The position numbers were made by a program, and so were the translations under genes. Shown here one piece after another: positions 36,932 through 48,986 of a stretch of 64,000 bases of DNA. Under the pieces are notes generated by a model. The model did not search any database, was not told the origin of the DNA, and saw only the letters and a program-made list of their open reading frames with translations. How positions within the stretch are numbered: position 1 is the first letter of the stretch; every line of letters starts with the position of its first letter. Origin of the DNA: Nautilus pompilius (taxonomy: Eukaryota; Mollusca; Cephalopoda; Nautilida; Nautilidae); NCBI GenBank assembly GCA_018389105.1, contig JACATO010002132.1:62001-126000 (forward strand). The letters are read 5' to 3'.

Positions 36932-36966
<35 letters not shown>
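36655..36966. repeat. CRE-bearing minisatellite, locus 1
   Basis: Irregular tandem units of CT-rich spacer plus TGTAGTGACGTCAT or variants (GTGACATCAT, GTGGCGTCAT, GTAACGTCAT). I count six perfect TGACGTCA octamers. The array ends in a pure CT run (about 36930-36966). It is the same family as the arrays at 50.2, 58.8 and 59.8 kb. Confidence 0.9.
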
Positions 36967-37372
36967 CGGGGATCCGACTAATTTCTTATCACAATTCCTC
37001 TGCGAGAGTCGGGATTTCAGTCTCCATCGCCAAAGGGCCCGGGTGGGGTGGGGGGGGAGCGGTTTGATCGGGTTGAGTAGAGCTCCTGGAATGGCCGTGC
37101 TCGGACGTGGCAACAAGGAAGCGGCTGTACCGTTCAGCTATGGAACTCTCGCAGGAGAAATAGGCGGGCTGCCCACGGAGCGCCATCTGGAGGGTTACTA
37201 CGTAAAAAGATGGCTGTGTTTTTTGTTGTTGTTGTTGTTGTTGAGGAAAGAAGCTTGAAGTGAGAACCCGGGGGGGTCACACAATCCACGTACCTCCGAG
37301 CTGCTTGCCTGGTCTTGTCATACTTCGCTTTGCTTGGATAACTCATTTTCACGAACAATAAAGTGTTGTTGT

Positions 37373-37413
<41 letters not shown>

Positions 37414-38273
37414 AAGCAGACATTTGTTTTCTGGAGGCTGATTCATGAGTATGAACGCCCGTGTGCGCGTGCACATGAATACCCATTCTTCAGTTGTTTC
37501 AGAGAAATGTACCCCCGGAGGGGTGGGGTGGGGAGACCTGCTCTTCGCCGTCAAACGGAAACAAAATACGGGTGAAGGAAATGAAAGAAGTCCTTGGCAG
37601 CTTAAATAGAAAAGCTAAAAGAAATTTAATCTAACAAATAGCACTCCAAAATGTCACAAAGCGGGGCACGGTGCTCGGGTTATCGTGAACATCAAGTGGT
37701 CCCTTCTGATAGCCGAATTTTTTTTAAAAATGTAAATAAAACGAGAACAAAACTACTGACAGGCAAATAAATACAACCCCGACATATGTAAAGTACCGCC
37801 GGGATTTTCCATTTAGAAAAAAAAAATAAATAAAGAGAAACTTACTTTGAGAAACTGTCGTTTAAAATACAACTAAGGGAGCGGCCATTTATTTATTTCA
37901 TGGTATTACACCGATCTTTGTATTTTTAAAAAAAGGGCATGAAGATTCCGATTAACGTCCCCTTGTAAAGATTTTGTTGCTGCTCAGAGATGGTCGGGCG
38001 CGTCTGTAGTATTCTCTGCTGCTGGTGGTGGTGGTGTTCTCTTCTGAGTAGCAAGATTAGACTACGGCCGCTTTGGCTGCAAAGTTTGTCTATTTGGTTC
38101 AGATCCGCACCGATAGCGAGGCGCCAAGCGAGGGGACGTATCCTTATTGCACTGGGGATAATAACATAATAAATCTTTTATTCATGGCGACGCCAGGATA
38201 GAATACAAGGCAAAAGCGGCGCGCTTACGTGCGAGGTATACAAGGAGGGAAAAGGTCTTGCCAGATTTTATAG

Positions 38274-38867
38274 ATGTTAGAGGAAACCGGGGTAGACGGA
38301 GCGGCTGTTCTTCAGGTTTTCAGAGTGGAAGGCAACAACGAGGTGGAGAATGTTCTCCTCATACCCACCGGCATTTATGGTTCCAGGCACAGAAACAACG
38401 TCAAGTCTACGTTCGTATCCCCGCCACATACAGGATTCCGCTACCACAGACGATGTTCCCTCGGTTGTGGGCTCGTAACCGCGTTTCGCCAAACTCTCCT
38501 TCGGCTATCGAAGACAGAGCTGGGGAGGATTTAAATTCCAACGGAAATGACGACTTGCCAAACTCAGTCAACGGTTGCGGTAGCCAACGTGTGTTCAGTC
38601 GCCAACTCAGTCACCGTTCTGATGGACATCCCGTTCTTGGTTCTCCGCGAGGTGCTCGCTTCAGCGGTACATTCAATAAATGACTGTCCCGCCTTCTCCA
38701 GGAGTTGTCTTACTTGGACGGCCCACCACGTGACTGTCGGCAACGAGACGAAAGATGGCCGAAAGGCTAGCATTTTTTGCTTTCTTTCCGATGATTCGCC
38801 CATTCTCTTGCCACACCTGTACACAATGGCAGTTTTGCACGCAACACCCGAAACGTGCACGGTCTGA
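38274..38867 (+). other. Long reading frame with one stop, no recognised product
   Basis: One frame runs 198 codons with a single TAA (near 38532-38536). The minus strand is also open over much of the same stretch, so base composition may explain it. The peptide has no motif, signal or domain I know. It could be a decayed repeat, or chance. Confidence 0.2.
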
Positions 38868-40679
38868 CGCGTGTATAAGGCCATGTTACCGTCCCTTTAT
38901 TTTTTTTTCCCAAAGCCAAACCTAGCCCCGATTTCGCTCAACCGTGAAAATGCCTACCCGTTGCCACATCGACTTCAGCAAAGATGGCGGCTTCCCACGA
39001 CTTTTGTTCAAAACGCAGACCAACAAATAGCTTCCGAGGTTCGTCCAGCTGCCCGATTTCGGTTGAGCGCAGAAGCTCGGCTAAATATCGCGGTTATAGA
39101 CCAGATACAGTTTCCATCAGCTAATAACCTCGATAGGGGAGCAGGGGGTTTCGGGGGGGGGGGGGATGTCCGTCCGGGTTGTCGTAAAACGCGGTTGTAG
39201 AACAGTTGTGCACCGCTGTAGACATCGTCAGCTATCTACAGAGTAACGCGATACCTTTAAGCACCGATTAAATACCGGTTAATTTCTTCTTTTTTTTTTT
39301 TTTAAATTTATTTACTGACTTAAAATTAAAATGTCAGGCGAATGGTGTTTTAAACGCTTTTGATAGAAGCAGGGAAGGGATAATCACTATTTAATGAGAA
39401 GGGGGCCGCATGAGAAATAGTCGTTAAAAACGAACTTTCTCGCATTATGTTCCCTTTTCCGACATTATCTTTACCGGGGAAACCGATAACAACAACAGTC
39501 GAACCGTATCAAGAATTAACGACATGTTTTTGGGTTTAATCGGAACCCCTCCCTCCGAACAAACAATGGCTGTCTTAATGTTTTGCCGCATAAATGTCGT
39601 TTCCTCGTAATTTTAATTGATCTGATTAACGATGAAACGCAAAGGCCGGGGGGGCTATCGACAGTTGACTCGGAAGCCAAGCTGCGGGTAGTAGTCGAGA
39701 GTTCCTGCCCTATCCCCCGCCGATGTATCAGACTTTCTAGGTCTTCGGCGGTTAAGGAGGAAGCGGGGGACAAAGAAATGAACAGAGGGGATTTCTCGAG
39801 TACGAAAGTCGATCGCCCGCTCAGATTCAGTCTGACGGCGGGGACACCCGGCTGCGAGACGCCTCCGTCTGAGCCGGGCGCTACATCCCACTCACCTCTC
39901 GAAAAATAACAATCTCAATTTGACTATTCAATTAAACGACACGCGAAAGTCCGCGCGTTCCGGCGCCATGCCACTTCGATTGGCAGCGCCACCTGGAGGA
40001 AGCTCTCCTCCAGATAAATAAGTAAGTTCGGTTTAGTTTACCGGGAAAGAAACGGGTTATCAGTCCGGCTTTTGATCTGATTCACAAAAACCACCCCCAG
40101 GGAGCGGGTGGCCGACCCTGGGTAACGGAAGCATCGATGACGTCATTTGCCCTATTGCGCCTGCGTGCGGCGGTCAAAGACTATGACTTCCAGTCGGATC
40201 TGTCCACTCAGAAAGACGTTAGCTGCGGCAGAAATTCGGATCGTTCGAGTATGGACTGCTCCCCCCCACACGTGGTCCTCGTCTACGTGATTTTCGCTCT
40301 GTTCACCGTCAAAGAGCATCGGACTTTGTATGCGCCCCCCCCTCTCCTTATTGTGTACGGGACGACGAAGGCGAGAGCGAGTCGTGAGGGGCGTCGGCAC
40401 GCGCGGAACGGCGAGAACACAGGGGGGGTCTTTGTTCGGACGAGGAAAGCGCGGATCGAGGTTACTCTTAAAGGTCGGAGTCAGCGCCGAACCCGAAACT
40501 GGGACGGCCGATCTATATCCGAACCACGTTAGCAATTGCAAACAAACCTTATCAGGTCATGCGCAGATGCTTACAAGGGGAAATACCCCCCGCTGGTAAA
40601 GGGAGGTAACCCGGGTTTTTTTTACGCCGCAAAAGCCCTAATGGAGGCTTTATTTATCTCAGACGCGGAAAGAAACCCT

Positions 40680-40775
40680 ACGCGACCGGGACTCGAACTC
40701 GGCGCCCTAAAACAACAAAAAAAACAGTAACCAGGCCCAGTAATCTACCCACCCCTGGGACACCACGCCGTTAGC
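40680..40775 (-). mobile_element. tRNA-derived SINE head
   Basis: On the minus strand GGCGTGGTGTCCCAGGGGTG (A-box-like) is followed, after about 50 bp that include a TTTTTTTTGTTG insertion, by GCGCCGAGTTCGAGTCCCGG (a clear B box, near 40688-40701). The spacing is too long and the arms do not pair as in a functional tRNA, so a SINE head is the better call. Confidence 0.55.
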
Positions 40776-41568
40776 AACAAATAAGGGATACGTACACACA
40801 CGGCGCATACATTCGCACATTTTTAAGATAACGTGATAACGGTTGTTTGTTTACTCCAAAATAATGTTCACGAGAACTTTATCTTTAAAGGCATTTACTC
40901 GCTAATTCGAAAGAAAACAACAACAACAACAAAATGTTCGGTTTACGATTACACGCTTGACGAATTCCACAGACAGAAAGCATAAACGGGCAGCTTTCTC
41001 CCCCGCCCCTAACGATTAACGACTGTGTCGGGATGTCCAGATACGGGCGAGTAGTAACCGCTCCGGAGGCTGGCCGGGGGGTCCGGCATGAACTGTTTTA
41101 TTGTTGCTCATCGTGGCTGTTAAAACGAGGAGGGAGTGGAGCCCTTTGAAACCGGGGATGGGGCGGGGGGGGGTAGGGGAGACAAATAATGCGAAGGGAT
41201 GAAAAGATTTCGTTGGTGGTTGGGTTAGTCAAGTTTACAACAGTTAGGACTCTGGAGGGCTCCGTCAAGACACTTGTCATAATTAAATACTGAACTCCCA
41301 CTTTTATCTCATCTAGTGAACACCAGAACCACCCTAAGGCGAATAAAGCAATCTGAGTTGCGTCCCTTCCTTACTACGATCATCATCTAAAGTTACTATT
41401 CAAAACTGCCATGAACGACGCGCGGGGTGGCTGTAGTGCTGGCTGTGTATCGATTTCTGGATCAGCCATTGTGTTGTGATGTATTTTTTTTTGTTATCGC
41501 CGCATATACTTATTTGTTGTTGTTGTTTTTTTTTCCTAACGTTTTTACAAAACGTTCCTCAAAGAAAT

Positions 41569-41850
41569 AACTTCTCTCTCTCTCCATCTCCATCTCTCAC
41601 TCTCTCTCTCTCCATCCTCTCCTCCATCTTTCTCGCTCCATCTCTCTCTCTCTCCATCTCTCTCTCTCTACTCCATCTCTCTCTCCAGGCTCTCTCTCTC
41701 TCCATCCTCTCTCTATCTCTCCTCCATCTCCATCTCTCCATCTCTCTCTCTCTCTCTCTCGTCTCTCTCTCGCTCTCTCTCTCTTTTTTTTTTTTTTTTT
41801 TTTCCCTCTCTCTCTCTCTTCCATCTCATCTCTCACTCTCTCTCTCTCCA

Positions 41851-41902
<52 letters not shown>

Positions 41903-42057
41903 CTCTTCTCTCTCTCTCTCTCTCCTCTCTCACCGCCTCCTCTCTCCATCTCTCTCGCTCTCCATCTCTCTCCTCTCTCTTCGTCTCTCTCCATCTCTCT
42001 CTCTCCTCTCTCTCTCTCCGCTCCTCCATGCCAGATGCTCTCCATCTATCTCCTCTC

Positions 42058-42106
<49 letters not shown>

Positions 42107-42141
42107 CTCTCCTCTCTCTCCTCCTCTCTCTCTCTCTCTGC
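41569..42141. repeat. 570-bp pyrimidine (CT) tract
   Basis: Almost pure CT on the plus strand, broken by short CCAT, G or T18 interruptions. Every frame gives Ser/Leu (or Arg/Glu) low-complexity peptides, which are artefacts of the repeat. Confidence 0.95.
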
Positions 42142-42669
42142 CCACACCCCCCCGGTAGAGTTAATCATTTCCGCCAGCTTTTAAAGCTCACGACTTTACT
42201 TTAGAATGCAATAAAAACTGCACGAAAAGATTTTTTTTCTCTCTCTCTCTCTCCAAAATTCGACTTTAATCGATTAAAAAACCGTAACCCCCCTCTTTCT
42301 TTTTTAAAAAATCGAATGCACCACACAACCTCGCCTAGAAGACGGGCTAATTAATTAATGGCAAGACTGTAAGACGATCCGAGACGTGCGAGGGGTGGGG
42401 GCAGTCTGAACGTTGTCCGATAGTTACACTGGCTTTTGGACTGACCGCCTCAGGGCTGTTTGAATATAAAAACTTGACGCTTTAAAGCTAGATAAATGGG
42501 GTCTGGACCAGTCCATTCGATGTCGCAATCCGCTCGGTACCCAACCATCCTCGGCCGAGATCAATTTGCTTGGAACTGTCCGCGGTTAGGTCTCTACCAG
42601 AGTGATGGAAATTATGCCAGTTGTTGTTGTCGTCTTTGGTAATGCTCCAGACGTCGAGTTGTGACGCCA
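42142..42669. other. No feature recognised
   Basis: Mixed-composition DNA between the CT tract and the Helitron remnant, with a second short CT run near 42236-42254. Some of it could be upstream Helitron sequence too decayed to recognise. Confidence 0.5.
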
Positions 42670-43045
42670 TTTTGTATGTTTAATGACGTCAGATCTGTGT
42701 GTGTACGAGGAGAGTGCAGTGTCTCCTGAGGCTAATCGTGAGAGGATTATTCCGTAATCTCATGGACGCTGAGATTGTAACATGCAATGACAAAGGTGCC
42801 CAAGTACTTTATTCCAGAAACAAAGTTTCCTTTCACGTCGAAAAGAGACGACGGTTTCCGTTAATTCCAGTTTCCGTTGCAACGGTGAATAAATCTCGAG
42901 GGGAGACTTTTGATCGGGCAAGAGTAGTTTTACCGGAAGCAGTACTTTTCTCACGGACAGCTCAGCTGTGTGTGTCGTATTGACACGAATAAGATCAGAA
43001 GACAATCAATCTCCAGATTGTTTTCTGTTGAAGATTAGAACCAAG
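42670..43045 (+). mobile_element. Helitron helicase remnant
   Basis: Helitrons are rolling-circle DNA transposons coding a Rep nuclease fused to a Pif1-like helicase. The plus strand reads VRGLFRNLMDAEIVTCNDKG and then RRRFPLIPVSVATVNKSRGE followed by TFDRARVVLPEAVLFS, matching the helicase C-terminal block (family RNCIDAEILTGxxKG, RRQFPIRLAFAMTINKAQGQTFD, PVFSHGQLYVALSRV). A frameshift near 42970 leads to LTRIRSEDN, the counterpart of SRVRSxDN. Only this last helicase part remains; Rep and the 3' CTRR end were not found. Confidence 0.82.
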
Positions 43046-45164
43046 GAAAATTATTTAAATATGAAAAAGTGCAGCCTGTTTGGCTGGATGGTAATAATTA
43101 TATATTTGAATTTCAGTTTCCTTATATGGCCCGTCTCATATCGATGCCTTTTCAAATATTGCTATCATTCCCTGTCATCTCTGACGGGCAAGCAGACTAA
43201 TAATAATGATAAGCACTGGTTAATTGACACTAAATAGAAATTTGATGATTCTTCTGTTAGCATCCGAAAGCAAATAAGCACCGATGGAAAAACTAGTCTG
43301 TATTTTAGCTACAGAGTTAGGGTTATTCGTTTATATTCTAGAAACAGATTTTCCAGGTAAGACCTTCACTTCTTTGAAAGGCCTTTTTTTTTTAAATTAA
43401 ACGATAACCTTACAACACACAGGGCTAGGTGCAAGATTTAGAAGAGAATTTGCTCTTAATCTGCTACATTCATCAACTAGGATAAGAGCCTCTCTCGTTG
43501 TTCGATAGAGGGCGCAGTTTTTAAACCCACTAACCGGGTCAGCATTTGCGTAGCGTACGGATGATAGACATCTGGTATAAACTCTAGAATGGAGCACGAC
43601 TGATTATTCAGGCGCAGACAGACTGCAGTCTATGCATCATTCATGTTCATCGTATCGTGTTTTTAGTTTTAAAAATTAAATTATCAAATTTATTGCTATT
43701 GCTTTTTTTTTTTTTGTTACTTTATCGTCTGGAGTTTCAGGTCGAAAGTGGGTCAAACGCTGAATCTGTGACCCAGAAATTTTGAAATCTTAGATGCAAC
43801 AGATGTCTCACCTGTCATATAAATCACCACACCTCAAGATTAATTTTGTCCGTAATGGACTTCCGCCTGATGTAAGTTGGCTTGCATAATAAAAACACGT
43901 AGCAAATATAGAAATTTCCCTATCCACCACTTCATAGTTGCTGTAATAACCAATTTAAAAAAAAAACAAACAATTAATTGATAATAACTTAAAATAAATA
44001 AATGGAATAACCAAAAACACGTCTCGAAATCTGTGTCAAAGCCCGTAGACACAACCCGCCTGCAGGGGGCGCCAAACGCTGCATTCGGCGAGGTTGCCAA
44101 AAAAACGTTCATTGCCGAAATAGTATCGCGAAGCAGATAATAACAGCTCGGCTAATTTTAGATAACTTAGTCAGTGGATGTTCTCTTATTGGCCTGACCC
44201 AACCGTGCAGAATCATCTAGACTCCGATGTTACTATCCCTGCTTCCTTTTCACACATCCTTGACATTTAACTGGGGTTTTTTTGTTGTTTTTTTATGTCA
44301 TACGTCACAAAATCGCATTCCTGAACTCCGCCATTTTAAAGTAAAATCGTCACAATTTGGTTCATGTTGCTAAAAGCCATTTTTTTTTTAAAAAAATAAA
44401 AACTGACGAATTTTATGGCTTTATTTTAGCGGGCTATATATTATACATAGTTAATTTCGTTTAAAAAATCATCTTTTGTTAGATAATTGTAAAAAGAAAA
44501 AGGAAAGAAGAGTAAACCAAAGTGATGACGCTATTGGCTGTTGGGAGGTATTTGTGACGTCATCGGATGAGGAGACAAGAAAAAGTGACGCAATTTTATA
44601 ACTACGCCCCCCGGACAGGTACTGCACCAACCAAAGGAGTCCGCTAGCGACTCCCGACTGGTCGAGCAACCTTTTTTCTTCAGCAGGAAGCTGGAAGGGG
44701 AGGGAACCACGAGTGTTCTCTCGTCACCGGACGAGACTAATCCGGATTCCGGCTGCTTGGCCCCCTCCTCTTACTGTTTGTTGTCTGCCGACCGTTTCTA
44801 TGCGACGAGACGATCGAGGAGATGGAAAGGAAAATGTAAAAACCTCCAGGCAAAAAAAATAAATAAATAAAAAGGCGTAGATTTATTTCCCATTTACCCC
44901 TACGGCTCTTCGGCGTGGCCACTGGCTAGCTAGCCGTGTCAGCGTGACGTCAGCTTGGCTCGGTTACAGGTAAATCAATCATTCCAGCGTGACACGGTTC
45001 GCTCAGGTGAGTTCCACTTCTAGTCGGATACTGTCAGCTTTGACGGGGCTGGGAATACGATAATGAATGCTTTTTCACTACCTTATTTCTTTTTTTTCTT
45101 TAAACGGATTTACATTAAAGCGCAACCTTCCACTAAAAGGAGCGAACAATAATCTAAAAGTTAA

Positions 45165-45290
45165 GGTTTTACCTGTTGCCAGGAAGGTACGCCAAAGCCA
45201 GAAAGGCCAGGATTGGAACTCGCGTCCTCCATCTCGTCAGGGTACCGCCAGGCCATCGCGCTGCCCATACAAAATTAAACAAAATAGTGA
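45165..45290 (-). mobile_element. tRNA-derived SINE head
   Basis: The minus strand reads GCAGCGCGATGGCCTGGCGG (A-box-like) and about 35 bp on ACGCGAGTTCCAATCCTGGC (B-box-like). The body after the head is short or lost. The head differs from those at 40.7, 47.3 and 57.8 kb. Confidence 0.5.
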
Positions 45291-45305
45291 GTGTCCATTG
45301 AAAGG

Positions 45306-45320
45306 TAAAAAAAAAAAAAA

Positions 45321-45376
<56 letters not shown>

Positions 45377-45378
45377 GA
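45306..45378. repeat. Poly-A then (AAT)n microsatellite
   Basis: A run of A followed by about 16 AAT units, possibly the tail of the adjacent SINE or another retroposon. Confidence 0.9.
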
Positions 45379-46799
45379 AAATACCAGTTGGGTTTTCTGT
45401 ACCAAAACATCCTCACTGTAGTAGTTCCGTGTGGAGCCGTAACTATACAGTAATAAAGCAGTCAGCTTTAATAGACGATTACTTTGCGATATCGTTTTGG
45501 CCGAAGAATGTTATTTGAACACTGCTAAACAACACGAGTACCTGAACATTACAGAAGTTGCGGAATAATCATGCATGCTGAAGAATCAGAATTATGTTCG
45601 GGTAAAGCAATGACTTTGGGCCCCTACTCTGCGAACACTTCTTATCTTTAAATATTAATGATCATAAGACGCCCTTTAACTCACGTGATTGTTTGCACGT
45701 GTTAAGGAAAGTGGCCTGGAAATGGATTTCTAAATTCTAGGGCCAGAACTCGATATATATATTTTTTTTTATTTTTCCCTGTAATAGTTAGTACAATCAA
45801 TTTAATATTTGTCAAGATTTTAGATTGTCTGTCAACTGCTGGTCTGTAGTTAACATCTCAGTCCGACAGAGGGCTGTTGTATTTTTTTTTTTGTTTGTTT
45901 TTCTTTTAGAGCTTGGAAACCTGTGCACTTCACTTCGTTCTCCTGTCACTGAAGCCAGAAATCTAACGGGTGGTCACGCGTTGCGTTACGTTACTTCAAT
46001 CTCGCGGCGAGGTGGAGTGGGGGGGTGCGCGACGACGCCAGGGCGAGGAACACGTGACACTACACGTGCAGTAAGAGTGAGTTAGTTAGCTCCCCACTCT
46101 GCCTACCTCTCTACTACGTGTCAAAGGCGTCGCTGTGTTTTTATCTGGGTGTTTCTCGTGTCACTGTTATCACATAGTTTCTGCCTCACGCTCGCTCTAC
46201 CCCCCCCCAAAAAGACTAAAAGAGAATTACAATAGCAGTCTGTGACGGTGCCGGACTGTCTCATCGGGAAGATTCCCAGACCCCCCCTCTCTCTCTCTCT
46301 CTCCATCTCCATCTCTCTCTATATCTCTCCATCAACCCTCTCTCTCTCTCTCTCTCTCTCCTAAATTCTCTCTTTTTAAAAAAAAAAATCTACTCTATAA
46401 CATTATATCGAGCACAGTCAGGGATCAGATTGTAACCCCTACTAAGTGTTTCCCAGGAATTCTTTTAGTTATGGAGAAGTTTTTAAGCATCAGAAAAATT
46501 TGATATAATTCCATTTATTATTTACTCTAAGTAATAAATTCTGGATTGCAAGTGTACATCTGATAAAAGGGGTCAAATAATTCTTCAATTATCCTGATCT
46601 TAAATTTTTAACGTCGTATGCAAATAAGCTGCATATTTAAACTCAAGCATTCTTTAATTGATCGAATTGAATACCGTATTCTCTCGAAAGTTCAAGATGG
46701 AATCACCATACAAACAAAAGGAAAAAATTACGATAGTTTAAATTTTAAAGAATGTAAGGTTTTCCATTATCCGATCTCTTACCTGCTTGTCGGGGGGGA

Positions 46800-48001
46800 T
46801 TACCGCAACAATGAGACTTCATATCTCTGCTGAACGTGAAGTTCATTAATCAAAGTTCCATTACAATCGATACACTTCTGCCAACGAGTTACAAGCGCAT
46901 TTATGCCATTTTGAAAAAAATCTGGATTTCTGGAGTCGATAAACTGTTGGAAGGCAGTTTCAGTTGCTGCTTGATTGGAGAAGGATTCCATACGGAGGAA
47001 GTTGTCGAGATGTTTCTTTCCTCTTCTTCTTCGATCCCTCATCTCATAAGAGTGGGATGCGTTGCACCATCATTATGCGCACTCTGGCCCAGTGCATCCG
47101 TCTTCAGCAGCGGTTTATTCTTCTGACTTTTCCTTGTCATAGGAGACTCGCCTCTGTCATGGCTATAGAGCATCCCCCGCCTTTGGTTCCTCTGTCGGAG
47201 TGCCTACGCAGGCCACTCCTCAGCAGCAACTGGAGTAATGCCAGTAAAGTACCTCGCTCAAGGGTCACAACAATGTGCCAGCAGCGGGAATTGAACCCAG
47301 GACCCTTAGGTCCTGAAGCCAACACGCTCACCACGTTGCCTAGCGTCGAGGTGTTTGAAAAGGTGGTAATCTGTGGGACAAAGGTCTGGTGATAAGGAGG
47401 GAGAACTTCGTATCCCAATGTATTCAGTTTCTGAAGAGTCACTTTTGCAACGTGTGGACGAGCATTGTCGTGGAGCAGGATTGGGCCTCTTCGATTCACA
47501 ATGCTGGCTGTTGTTGGGAGAGTTTTTGATGAATGACGTTTAATTCACGATGATACCTTTCAACTGTGATGGTTTTGCCAGGTTTTGTTTCTGATAACAA
47601 ACGAAGAGCAGATCTCCAATCGACGATTTTGTTGTTGTACATTCAATTCGTGGAGGCACCCACCTGTCAAGCTGTTTCACCTGGCCGATTGCGTCAAGAT
47701 GCTGGGAAACAGTTGCAGTGCTTACGTCAAGCTCTCCAGCAATTTCTCGCACTGTTTTTCTTGGAACGACTTCAACTGAGGCTTTAAGATGGTCGTCATC
47801 ACAGCTGGAAGAATGTCCGCCACATTCCTCATCTTCGAGGCTCTCATCTCCTGATCGAAACTTTCCAAACCATCGTTGTACTGTGCGCTCACTTGCTGTG
47901 TCCTCGCCCAATGCTCGCCTAATGTTACGAGTTACCTCGCTCGCTTTGTGGCCTGGTTTGAAATGGTGAAGCAGAATGGCACGAAGAACTTTTCTATCTA
48001 T
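46800..48001 (-). mobile_element. mariner transposon, internally deleted and interrupted by a SINE
   Basis: The minus strand encodes most of a mariner transposase close to the Hsmar1/SETMAR type. From 48001: VLRAILLHHFKPGHKASE, then ALGEDTASERTVQRWFGKF and RSGDESLEDEE (paired helix-turn-helix region), and HLDAIGQVKQLDRWVP. A frame change then leads to a short NRRLEICSS piece that jumps straight to RYHRELNVIHQKL, so the part with the first catalytic Asp (TCDEKW in the family) is deleted. GPILLHDNARPHVAKVTLQK (second Asp, near 47450) and DYHLFKHLD follow. A SINE (47016-47344) splits the copy; beyond it come NFLRMESFSNQAATE and RWQKCIDCNGTL. A possible terminal repeat starts TTAGGCCGTTACAAAAGTTT near 48190 on the minus strand. 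The copy is inactive. Confidence 0.9.
47016..47344 (-). mobile_element. tRNA-derived SINE inserted in the mariner copy
   Basis: It is flanked by a target-site duplication in mariner sequence, GTCGAGATGTTT (47004-47015) and GTCGAGGTGTTT (47345-47356), one mismatch in twelve. Read on the minus strand, the head is GGCAACGTGGTGAGCGTGTT (A box) and GGGTCCTGGGTTCAATTCCC (B box), the body about 230 bp, and the tail GAAGAAGAAGAGGAAAG. Length, split pol III promoter and duplication agree with LINE-driven retroposition. Confidence 0.82.
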
Positions 48002-48944
48002 GCTTCATTCAGGATCCTGAAACAAATATCCATTTGATGATTTTTAAAACAGTAGGTTCTGCACTATGTATGCCACAGCACACGCTACAAAACGATATAC
48101 AACTTATCTACATACACCTTCACAAGCATGCGAGAATGAATCCTAAATTAACATAATACAAAAACCGACAAAACTTTTGTAACGGCCTAATAAACGATTT
48201 TTACGTTTGTTTTCCATTTAACCCCTGCCAGTCAGCCGTTCCACCGCTGAGTTTCTGTAGTGACAATTTTAGGAACCGATGATGGGCCAGACAGAAAAGC
48301 ATTCTACGTTCTTATCTAAATTTTTCTTCACATCAAGTAATCGACAAAATTGGCCAAACCTATTCCATTTTCTTTAAAAAAATGCACTGTTAGATCAAAG
48401 ATCCTGTTTACACACACATCTTGAAGACGAAGAGTTCTAGTTGGTTATCTTGCTGCTTGGAATATGATGGATTCTTCGGAAAGAAAGACTTCTAATGAAT
48501 AACTTTGATGATGTTTACCAAAAGGGCTTTTCATTTTTGTGAACTAAGTTAATGAAATTTTTTTTGAAAGTGAAGTGGACATAACGATGGAAGCGGAGGT
48601 GACAGGGAAAGGTGTCCAAGACGAACGGCTGGAGAACTATCCAAAGATCCAGGCACTAGGAGATCTGGTTCTATTCAGAACGGATGTACTGCGGTGCTAC
48701 TGATCAGACCATAAACAAAGAACTAATTAGAAATACTGCATGCTTGGATCCGCAAACGTTTAAGAGAGTTTGCTGCTGCTGCTGCTGCTGGTATTCATGA
48801 AAACAGTCTTCGGAAGACTGCTGAACTAACAGGTCTGTTGTTTTCTTATACACCCGGGGGGGGCGTGGTTGGATCGACGAGCCTCGCACTAGATTTTAAA
48901 GAACGTTCAAATGCGCTCCAAGACGAATATCGGTCGGCCTGCCC

Positions 48945-48986
<42 letters not shown>

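Larger units (their letters stand above)
36967..41568. other. Upstream intergenic DNA, no convincing gene
   Basis: CpG-rich sequence. It holds a T33 run (37377-37409), CTCF-like motifs on the minus strand at 37180-37193 and 39986-39999, an isolated TGACGTCA at about 40137-40144, an open stretch at 38274-38867 and a SINE head at 40680-40775. Many overlapping frames are open because of the base composition; none shows a family motif. Confidence 0.55.
43046..46799. other. Intergenic DNA, no gene seen
   Basis: Contains isolated TGACGTCA octamers (near 44555 and 44945), a CTCF-like motif (44059-44072), paired CACGTG boxes (45682-45701 and 46051-46068), a SINE head (45165-45290), an (AAT)n run and CT runs at 46286-46366. 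Short open frames show no family motif. Confidence 0.55.

Noticed and set aside
41476-42204. A 242-codon Ser/Leu frame and Glu/Arg frames on the other strand
   Set aside because: Pure product of the CT tract; low complexity in every frame.
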